Positions 57,448 through 64,000 of a DNA stretch of 64,000 nt are shown here, piece after piece. The DNA is taken from contig NZ_LOFH01000004.1 of NCBI RefSeq assembly GCF_001469215.1, positions 1 through 64,000 of the forward strand, written 5' to 3'. The stretch comes from Pseudoalteromonas sp. H105 (GTDB lineage: Bacteria > Pseudomonadota > Gammaproteobacteria > Enterobacterales > Alteromonadaceae). The first letter of the stretch is position 1, and the number at the start of each line of letters is the position of its first letter. The notes beneath the pieces were generated by a model that saw nothing but the letters and a program-made list of their open reading frames with translations, searched no databases and was not told the DNA's origin. A program made the position numbers and the translations under genes.

Positions 57448-59931
57448 TTAAACATCGCTCATTAATGCTTTCACCGAGCTTTTTAAACTATGCCTGCTGG
57501 CGTAAACCCCCAGCAGAGTTACCGAGCTTAAAATAATACACAGTGTTGCTATCATCACACTTAGGTTAGGGATATAAGGCAATGAAAACTGTGATTGATA
57601 AATTAAAGTCCCTGCCACATAGTTACCAAAAATAGCCCCGACCCCGACCAGAAGTGCCGTGATTAACCACTCAATAATATTAAGTTTTAAACACGTACTT
57701 TTTAGTAACCCAAAACTCATAATAATGCTGTTTTTCTTTTTATCATTCGCCTCAAACACATGAATTGACGACAATATAACAACAATCGAGAGTAGAATAA
57801 TCATCACTGAAAAGCCACTAATAACCGCCGTAATCATCGCTAGCGTATCATCAAATTGCTGGGTAAGCTCTTGTAAAGAAACCATTCTAATTGTTGGGTG
57901 TGCTTGCCAAAGCTGCCCAAGCAGAGGCCATTGCTGGCTGTTTAACTCCAAACTCGCCATGTAGTAATGCGGTGCGTTTATGTGTGCGATTGCCGCTGGT
58001 GGCATTTGCACCCAAAAGGTAATTGAACCCGCCCCCGCTTTATAAGCATGGCTTGCACTGATACTAAACGTAAAACGCTGCTGATTGATGACCAACGTTA
58101 TTTTGTCGCCAAGCGAGAGGCCCAAATCGGTCATGACTTCTTCTTCGATAGACACTTGCTGCCAGTCTTCAGTCGTTTGCGACCACCATGTTCCATCAAC
58201 TAATCGATTGTTTTGTGGAATATCATTGCTCCAATGCAATCGAATGGAATGCGATAACGTAGCTAAGCTTTCACTGGGTCTATCGGTAAATTCATCCAGC
58301 GCTTGGCTATTAATCTCAATCACCTTGGCAAACAAATACGGTTTTGACTGACGCAACTCAATAGCATGCTGCACTGCCCAATCCTTAATTGCATCCATTT
58401 GTGTTTGATTTGCTTGCGATACCAGCATGTTACCATTATGCACTCGCTCATAAGAGGAAATAGTCTCGCCCAAGTCCCTTAAAAACATAAGCGTAAATAA
58501 CAACAAAAACGTGCTTAAACCAATGCCTAAAACTTGGGTGCTTTTGCTTACTAATCGCTGCTTCATCATAAATAGAGTAAAAGGAATTAACCCCGAGAAT
58601 CGTTCAGATACTTTTTCCCCTAGGGTTAAAAACAACCAACTGATAACCATCATCATGATAATGGTTATCCCTATGCTGCTTACTAGCATCAGCGTAAGTA
58701 GCCCGTTGTCAGAATAATTTACCGCGACCATAATCATCACTGCTAACCCTGCTAAATTAACAAATGCTAATGAGAATGACGTTTGATTTTGAATAAGCAA
58801 CTTTGATACCGACACGTGATACAAGCTCGCCCAAATAGGCGAATGAAATGCCATAAAGATTAAGCTACACGCCATTAATACATATAGGGTTGCTTCGCCT
58901 TCAAATTGCCAGGTTACGCCAACAAAAGTGGAGGATAGCCATTCGACAATAACCCAATGCAGCGCACTTGATAGCACCACCACCAAGGGTATTAGTAGCA
59001 CAAGGTTAATCAGCCACTTGAGCAGTGACAATACTAAACCTGTTGATTTAGATGCCCCCAAACTCATACAGACCGCTGAAAAATATTGCTCTTTTTTTAT
59101 GTGTACTTGGGCAATTTGTGCAATCGCAATAGCCGCCATAAAAAACAAGATAATTGAGCTTAAACCGAGTACATTTTCGGTTCGTTGCCAAAATAGCGCT
59201 AACGGGTGCTTACCCTGTTTATGGTGCAGTGTTGCCGCGGGCAAGGTCTCCTTTTGCCAATCAATAAGCCCATTAACCTGCGATTTAGTCGCCGCTATCA
59301 GGTATCGATAAAGGACTGCCCCATCATCAATATTCAATGCGGTCATATCATCCAGGTTTATCATTGCTCTCATGGCAACCGTGTGGCTTTCCATTAAACG
59401 ATCTGGCTCATGCACTAATACACGTGATACTAAAAACGGCCTTTTCGCCAGATAAAGGGTATCTCCTATGGCGATATTTAAACTCGATAACAATCGGCTA
59501 TCTAACCAGATCTGCCCCGATTGAGGTGAGCCATGGGTTACTTCTGATGGACTTTGCAAAGAAGCTGACGTTAATAATTCACCTTGCAACGGGTAGTCAT
59601 TCGCAATCGCTTTTAGCTTGGCGCTTTGCCATTGGTCATTAAATGTCAGCGTCGCATTAACTTGCATGGTCTCAACAACGGCATCGCTAGAACGTTTTAA
59701 ATGCAGGGCCTGTTCATTCGTTAATTTATTTTTTTGCGCTAAAACGGCATCAGCCCCCAGTAAGCTAGCTAAGTTTTGGTTGAGGTAGTGTTGAATGGTG
59801 TTACTTGATAATGTCAACGTGGTGATAAACACCATAAGAATCACTTGCACCCATCTCAACAGCTTTTGATGAGGCTGTGAGTACTCTTTAACAAAAAAAT
59901 GCCAAGCCAACTGTAAGTGAAGTTTAAGCAT
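57448..59931 (-). CDS. FtsX-like ABC transporter permease
   Basis: 827 residues. About ten transmembrane segments, with a large extracytoplasmic part after the first segment (about 55-260), three near 270-350, more at 360-460 and a second soluble part (490-690), then three FtsX-like C-terminal segments. This is the MacB/LolC-type double FtsX layout. It overlaps the ATPase gene by 8 bp and probably exports or extracts a lipophilic substrate. Confidence 0.87.
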   Translation of the reverse strand: MLKLHLQLAWHFFVKEYSQPHQKLLRWVQVILMVFITTLTLSSNTIQHYLNQNLASLLGADAVLAQKNKLTNEQALHLKRSSDAVVETMQVNATLTFNDQWQSAKLKAIANDYPLQGELLTSASLQSPSEVTHGSPQSGQIWLDSRLLSSLNIAIGDTLYLAKRPFLVSRVLVHEPDRLMESHTVAMRAMINLDDMTALNIDDGAVLYRYLIAATKSQVNGLIDWQKETLPAATLHHKQGKHPLALFWQRTENVLGLSSIILFFMAAIAIAQIAQVHIKKEQYFSAVCMSLGASKSTGLVLSLLKWLINLVLLIPLVVVLSSALHWVIVEWLSSTFVGVTWQFEGEATLYVLMACSLIFMAFHSPIWASLYHVSVSKLLIQNQTSFSLAFVNLAGLAVMIMVAVNYSDNGLLTLMLVSSIGITIIMMMVISWLFLTLGEKVSERFSGLIPFTLFMMKQRLVSKSTQVLGIGLSTFLLLFTLMFLRDLGETISSYERVHNGNMLVSQANQTQMDAIKDWAVQHAIELRQSKPYLFAKVIEINSQALDEFTDRPSESLATLSHSIRLHWSNDIPQNNRLVDGTWWSQTTEDWQQVSIEEEVMTDLGLSLGDKITLVINQQRFTFSISASHAYKAGAGSITFWVQMPPAAIAHINAPHYYMASLELNSQQWPLLGQLWQAHPTIRMVSLQELTQQFDDTLAMITAVISGFSVMIILLSIVVILSSIHVFEANDKKKNSIIMSFGLLKSTCLKLNIIEWLITALLVGVGAIFGNYVAGTLIYQSQFSLPYIPNLSVMIATLCIILSSVTLLGVYASRHSLKSSVKALMSDV

Positions 59932-60643
59932 ACTGTTGGCCTGTATGTTGAGTTAAATGGCGGGCAGGTCCCGAGTTTATATTTTTGCAATCAAGCGTGA
60001 GCCTTCCCTCAGTAAATGAGTAAATATTTTGTGCTTTATTTGCAAGTTCATTGCTGTGAGTCACAATAATTAAACCGGCGTTATGCGCTTGGCTGCACTC
60101 AAATAACATATCTGAAATATCACTGGCATTGCCTTGATCTAAATTACCGGTTGGTTCATCAGCAAATATAAATTTAGGTGAGAAAACAAGAGCTCTGGCA
60201 ATGGCAACACGCTGCTGTTCACCACCGCTTAATTGTGAAGGGCGATGATCAGCACGCTTTGATAAACCGACCTTCGCTAACCAATGCTCGGCTTTGGCTA
60301 CTGCCTGTTTGTCACCACGTAATTTTAATGGCAGCGCAATATTGTTAAGAGCTGATAGTTCTGGCAACAAGTGAAACTGTTGAAAAATAAACCCGACATG
60401 TGATCGCAAGCTGTCCAAAGGTAAAACAGTCTCTGCGTTTATAAACCGCCCTTGCCCTGTTGTTGGCTTTTCCAGCCCCGAAAGCAACATAAGCAAACTC
60501 GTTTTACCGGACCCAGAAGGTCCTGTTATGGCATAAGACTGGCCTTGTTCAACAGTTATATCGAGCTTTTCAAATAACGTAATTGTCGACGTAGTGGTTT
60601 TAAATGACTGAGAAACACCTTCAAGTTCTATTTTGCAGGACAT
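59924..60643 (-). CDS. ABC transporter ATP-binding protein, LolD/MacB type
   Basis: 239 residues from the ATG at 60643; a GTG 9 bp earlier is less likely. Walker [18 protein letters not shown]-loop [20 protein letters not shown], signature [15 protein letters not shown], Walker [15 protein letters not shown] and the His loop IVTHSNELA are all present, in the LolD/MacB subfamily. It feeds the FtsX permease that follows with 8 bp overlap. Confidence 0.94.
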   Translation of the reverse strand: MSCKIELEGVSQSFKTTTSTITLFEKLDITVEQGQSYAITGPSGSGKTSLLMLLSGLEKPTTGQGRFINAETVLPLDSLRSHVGFIFQQFHLLPELSALNNIALPLKLRGDKQAVAKAEHWLAKVGLSKRADHRPSQLSGGEQQRVAIARALVFSPKFIFADEPTGNLDQGNASDISDMLFECSQAHNAGLIIVTHSNELANKAQNIYSFTEGRLTLDCKNINSGPARHLTQHTGQQYA

Positions 60644-60690
60644 AACATGCACCTTAACGTTTAATTAGAATGCAACGGTATGCCACTGTG

Positions 60691-60709
60691 TGTGAAACAA
60701 ATGTGAAAT
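60691..60709. promoter_or_regulatory. Direct repeat pair TGTGAAA-N4-TGTGAAA in the ABC exporter promoter region
   Basis: TGTGAAA at 60691 and again at 60702, 11 bp apart, 48 bp upstream of the ATPase gene start. The 11 bp period fits tandem binding by an OmpR-family dimer; the regulator encoded at 56677 is the natural candidate. Confidence 0.6.
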
Positions 60710-60758
60710 ACACCCCTTCCCTGTTTTATGCAACACGTTGGAATATGAAGGCGTTTCA

Positions 60759-60776
60759 TTTCACTCATTTTTCACA
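60759..60776. promoter_or_regulatory. Direct repeat pair TTTCACT-N4-TTTCACA in the same divergent region
   Basis: TTTCACT at 60759 and TTTCACA at 60770, again 11 bp apart, and the reverse complement of the pair at 60691. It lies 46 bp upstream of the secreted protein gene at 60823. Confidence 0.6.
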
Positions 60777-60822
60777 TTAACTGATTTAAGGTCTCATTTT
60801 TATTGCCTAAAAGAGACGACCC

Positions 60823-61575
60823 ATGAAAAAATGCTACCTACTTCTATTTTTACCTTTCATTTACTTAATCATGTTCAACCAGGCGATTGCCTCAGACAAT
60901 GAAGCCACCCAGTACAATAAACTTAAAAATAGCATCGACGCCGCCATTACTAAATTTGAACAAACAAACAGCCAACGCTGGTCATTCACGGTTTCTCGCT
61001 TTGAAAATGAAGAGGGCGATATTACACGCTCTGTCGAACACTATAACCCACATGCAGCAACGCCTTGGCAGCTTATAAAAACCAATGGCCAATCCCCCAC
61101 CTCAGCGCAAATCAAGCGTTTTACAGACAAAAAAAGTAAACAAAACAACGCACCCGATAAAAAAGAGCGTATTAGCATGCCACTGCGTAAATTTGTTGAT
61201 CTTGAAAGCCTCACGCTCATCTCTGAGGACGAAAGCACCATGGTGGTTGATTATAATGTACACATCAAAAAGCTAGGCGATGACGCCATCGGAAAACTGC
61301 GCGGCACCTTGGTTTATAACAAATCATTGCACTTTATCGAAACGCTATCTATTGTAAATACGGCTGACTTTTCACCCATGCTCTCCGCCAATATCACCGA
61401 CCTTGCCCTTTCGTTTAACTTTATAAATAACGCGGGGAGTATTTTACTTAAGCAAAATAAAATGAACATGAAAGGCACATTTGCATACTTTACACAAATA
61501 AACGAAACCTCGACTGATCACTACACCGACTATCAATTGTTACCAACACAACATGCCCCTGACATTTCACACTGA
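60823..61575 (+). CDS. Secreted hypothetical protein
   Basis: 250 residues with a signal peptide (about 1-24, ends AIAS). The mature part has FSVSRFE-like strands (WSFTVSRFENEEGD), a Lys-rich stretch near 100-117 and a C-terminal beta-rich part with VDYNVHIKKLGDD and GKLRGTLVYNKSLHFI. No family recognised. It is divergent from the ABC exporter and shares the repeat-bearing promoter region. Confidence 0.72.
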   Translation: MKKCYLLLFLPFIYLIMFNQAIASDNEATQYNKLKNSIDAAITKFEQTNSQRWSFTVSRFENEEGDITRSVEHYNPHAATPWQLIKTNGQSPTSAQIKRFTDKKSKQNNAPDKKERISMPLRKFVDLESLTLISEDESTMVVDYNVHIKKLGDDAIGKLRGTLVYNKSLHFIETLSIVNTADFSPMLSANITDLALSFNFINNAGSILLKQNKMNMKGTFAYFTQINETSTDHYTDYQLLPTQHAPDISH

Positions 61576-61582
61576 TTTCACA
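61565..61582. promoter_or_regulatory. Direct repeat pair TTTCACA-N4-TTTCACA upstream of the DJ-1/PfpI gene
   Basis: TTTCACA at 61565 and 61576, 11 bp apart, identical to the pairs in the 60.7 kb region. The first half overlaps the last codons of the upstream gene; the second ends 42 bp before the DJ-1 start. Confidence 0.6.
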
Positions 61583-61624
61583 TACTCACCGCCACACTGA
61601 ACCCAAATCTCAAGAGGAAAAATT

Positions 61625-62713
61625 ATGTTTACTCACTATCGAAAGACAAAAATTACCCTAATCACAATTGTTAGTTTATTTGCGTTGCTAGTTGGCTTTA
61701 TTCTTTGGATCAGAGCTGTTGTACCTGCTAGCCCTAATAAGCTCAACGTGATTAATACAACGCCGCACGATTTAGTCTACCTAAAGCAAAGTGTTAAAGA
61801 ACCACGAGGAAAAATACTGGCTGTGGTAACAAGTACTGACAAAATGGGCAGCAGTGACAAAAACACAGGGTATGAGTTAACAGAGCTGGCGCGTGCATAC
61901 TATGTATTTCAAGCGAATGGCTTTGATGTTGATATTGCCAGCCCTCAAGGGAAGAAACCGCCCGCAGTACTCGATGATGATGACATGGGACAATACGACT
62001 ACGCGTTTTTAAATGACCCCTATGCACAAAGCAAAGTTAACAATAGCATCGCACTGGAAGAGGTAGATACGCTCCAATACAGTGCTGTTTATTTTGTTGG
62101 TGGAAAAGGCGCAATGTTTGACTTTCCTAACAATACATCAATCCAAGCCATGCTGCGTGAATACTACGAGGCCAATAAAGTCATTGGGGCTGTGTGCCAT
62201 GGGCCTGCAGCACTGGTGAATGTTACTTTGTCAGACGGCACGCCGATGATCAATAACAAAACCGTCGCTGCATTTACCAACGAAGAAGAATTACTACTCA
62301 TTCCAGATGCTAAAGAGGTATTCCCCTTTTTATTACAAAACAAATTAGTTGAACAAGGGGCGACCTTTGATGAGGGGTATCTGTACCTTAACAACATCGC
62401 ACACGACGGTAACTTAATTACAGGACAAAACCCATGGTCAGTCTGGTCTGTTGCAGAGTCGATGATTAAGCAGCTTGGTTACACGCCAGTTAAGCGCCCA
62501 ATCACCCCTGAAGAAAACACCATAAAGGTACTGATAGACTACGAAGAACACGGCATCGAACAAGCCAAAAACAGCATCACCTTTTTGCGTTCAATCGACG
62601 AATATGCGCTAGATAGGACGATTATCGCCATTCATATGTTTGTTTATGCATTAAGGTGGGAACTAGGTAAATCGATTGACATGATACGCTTGCTTTCATA
62701 CGCCAAAATATGA
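61625..62713 (+). CDS. Membrane-anchored DJ-1/PfpI family protein
   Basis: 362 residues. One N-terminal transmembrane helix (about 9-33), then a DJ-1/PfpI (class I glutamine amidotransferase-like) domain with the nucleophile Cys191 in VIGAVCHGPAALVNV and a possible partner Glu in TGYELTELARAY, and a C-terminal helical extension (about 300-362) not usual in the family. Relatives act as chaperones, glyoxalases or proteases. Probably periplasm-facing. It lies 49 bp after the secreted gene and has its own repeat pair. Confidence 0.85.
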   Translation: MFTHYRKTKITLITIVSLFALLVGFILWIRAVVPASPNKLNVINTTPHDLVYLKQSVKEPRGKILAVVTSTDKMGSSDKNTGYELTELARAYYVFQANGFDVDIASPQGKKPPAVLDDDDMGQYDYAFLNDPYAQSKVNNSIALEEVDTLQYSAVYFVGGKGAMFDFPNNTSIQAMLREYYEANKVIGAVCHGPAALVNVTLSDGTPMINNKTVAAFTNEEELLLIPDAKEVFPFLLQNKLVEQGATFDEGYLYLNNIAHDGNLITGQNPWSVWSVAESMIKQLGYTPVKRPITPEENTIKVLIDYEEHGIEQAKNSITFLRSIDEYALDRTIIAIHMFVYALRWELGKSIDMIRLLSYAKI

Positions 62714-62737
62714 ATTAAAATAATGCTAAAGTATCGC

Positions 62738-62771
62738 GTGCCCTGGTAACACAAAAATGCTTGCAGGGCAC
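62738..62771. terminator. Weak hairpin downstream of the DJ-1/PfpI gene
   Basis: GTGCCCTG pairs with CAGGGCAC around an 18 base loop; no clear T-tract follows. It may be a terminator or be incidental. Confidence 0.35.
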
Positions 62772-62855
62772 TATTTACAAGGCTGTCGACTAATGGAATA
62801 GACGCTAATCTTTTATTTAGTTGAGCCTGTAACAGACTCTGTGTAACTTACCCTA

Positions 62856-64000
62856 TTAACTCTTTGCGACTTTACTTAACTTATATTTTCGTATAGAAGC
62901 TGTGATAATTAGTAAACCAAGAGTAAACCAAGCCAAACTACCGCCCCCAGCGGTTTTCTCTGCTTTTATTGTGTCTTCATTCTCATTATTCGTTTTTTCA
63001 ATTACATCAAACCGGAATGTTGTACTTACGCTTGCCCCCTCACTATCAGAAGCCTCTATGGTTAGTACATGAACCCCTAACTCTTTTGCAAATACCTTAA
63101 GAGTAGAACTATTATTCTCAGACAGCCGAGCAAATTCAGAATCAACTTTATAGGTTAATGTGTCATTATCTCTATCATCAAAATAAATTGAAAGATCAAC
63201 TTCAAATTCACTATCTAAATAAACCCTATAATGATCAAAATGATACAATAGCTCTGGAGTTTGATTAAAGTAATTTAATCTTATTGCTATTGCTTTTTCA
63301 ACATTATGAAAACCATCTTGTAAAGTGAGCTTCAAAACAAAACCTCCTAGTGGGTAGTCAGCTTTGCTGTAGTTAAGCCTTAAAATATTACCTTCTAGTT
63401 TGATATTTTCATTCTTATTTTTTATTTCGAATGTGACTTGTTCTTCACTAACCGTATAACGACTTAGGTTAATCCTTTTTTCGATACCCGTGTTTACTTC
63501 AACTTCTTCTAAAGAAAAAACAGGTGGAATTTTGGATTTTTCCGTAATTTGAAGCTTTATAATTTTCCTTATCGCTTGTTCACCATCAGTAACTTGGACT
63601 TCAAATTCAATTTCATCGCCTATTTCCCAGCCACTTTGAAAAGTAACTTTAGAATTACCTAAACTATATATATTTATAAAAGAAGGTGTATTTTCTGTGC
63701 GGGAATAGAAGAGCTGATCATTGTCGGCATCATCAAATACCTTATTTATATCAAAATAAGCCTCTTCACCCATTTCAATAAAAATTTTATCTGTTATAGA
63801 AATAGGTGCAACATTTACATTATCATCAACTTTAAAAATGTAACTCACGTTATTTTCAAACTCGTCAGTAATTGGTAAAAAATAATTATGCCCAATTTGC
63901 AAGCCTCTGGATTTTATTGCATCTATAACTTCATTTGGAAAGTTTTTATAGCTATAAACAAAAGTTGAGCTTTTCTCAAAGAATAGAAGCTGAAATTCCA
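62856..64000 (-). CDS. Cadherin-like secreted protein with C-terminal GlyGly-CTERM signal (partial, N-terminus beyond window)
   Basis: At least 381 codons, open to the right edge. Repeats include FDDADNDQLFYS, FDDRDNDTLTY and a C-terminal FRFDVIEK, the pattern of cadherin-like calcium-binding domains (DxDND). The C-terminus is AGGGSLAWFTLGLLIITASI then a short basic tail, a GlyGly-CTERM signal cut by a rhombosortase before export through the type II system. The catalytic or binding part lies outside the window. Confidence 0.85.
   Translation of the reverse strand, partial: EFQLLFFEKSSTFVYSYKNFPNEVIDAIKSRGLQIGHNYFLPITDEFENNVSYIFKVDDNVNVAPISITDKIFIEMGEEAYFDINKVFDDADNDQLFYSRTENTPSFINIYSLGNSKVTFQSGWEIGDEIEFEVQVTDGEQAIRKIIKLQITEKSKIPPVFSLEEVEVNTGIEKRINLSRYTVSEEQVTFEIKNKNENIKLEGNILRLNYSKADYPLGGFVLKLTLQDGFHNVEKAIAIRLNYFNQTPELLYHFDHYRVYLDSEFEVDLSIYFDDRDNDTLTYKVDSEFARLSENNSSTLKVFAKELGVHVLTIEASDSEGASVSTTFRFDVIEKTNNENEDTIKAEKTAGGGSLAWFTLGLLIITASIRKYKLSKVAKS

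Overview
The window looks like a chromosomal segment of a marine gammaproteobacterium of the order Alteromonadales, most likely Pseudoalteromonas or a close relative. This is inferred from moderate-to-low GC, the FadI/FadJ pair, the YghU-type glutathione transferase, the DASH cryptochrome next to a DUF2256 protein, and the many secreted proteins. I recognised no rRNA, tRNA or CRISPR array.

Region 1 (1-20621) is accessory in character. A giant surface or secreted repeat protein (more than 3,500 residues, minus strand) runs off the left edge. It is the last gene of a tightly packed minus-strand run: small basic protein, AspH-type hydroxylase, GNAT acetyltransferase, DUF6916 protein, three tandem phage-tail-collar (Mdp-type) proteins, secreted subtilase, TIGR03032 protein, giant protein. 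Across a ~500 bp spacer, a plus-strand run carries a PRMT-like methyltransferase, a small HEAGH-motif protein, a phytanoyl-CoA-dioxygenase-type hydroxylase and an unrecognised protein. Several protein-modification enzymes beside secreted and tail-like proteins make this the best candidate for an undescribed system. A 267 bp MITE-like element closes the region.

Region 2 (21054-46515) is mostly conserved chromosome: a YjbR-like protein; fadI-fadJ behind a FadR-like operator; a complete MoxR-DUF58-DUF4381-BatA-BatB/C-BatD operon followed by an ECF sigma factor and its DUF3379 partner; a Tim44-like protein; an aromatic aminotransferase; a GAF protein; a STAS/REC-PP2C-kinase partner-switching pair; a SUI1/YciH factor; an endonuclease/exonuclease/phosphatase protein; YghU; an MFS transporter; an S9 peptidase; and an FG-GAP protein.

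Region 3 (46516-51300) is a looser patch of lipoproteins, small membrane and secreted proteins and decayed sequence, including an IS91-like transposase remnant, a second transposase remnant and a partial copy of a lipoprotein gene.

Region 4 (50685-54360) holds a flavin reductase-like gene divergent from a DASH cryptochrome, a second photolyase-family gene and a 45-residue DUF2256 gene: a light and DNA repair module.

Region 5 (55371-62713) has a two-component system, an ABC exporter of the LolD/FtsX type, a secreted protein and a membrane-anchored DJ-1/PfpI protein. Three pairs of TGTGAAA/TTTCACA repeats with 11 bp period sit in the promoter regions and suggest one regulon. The right edge holds the C-terminal part of a cadherin-like protein ending in a GlyGly-CTERM sorting signal.
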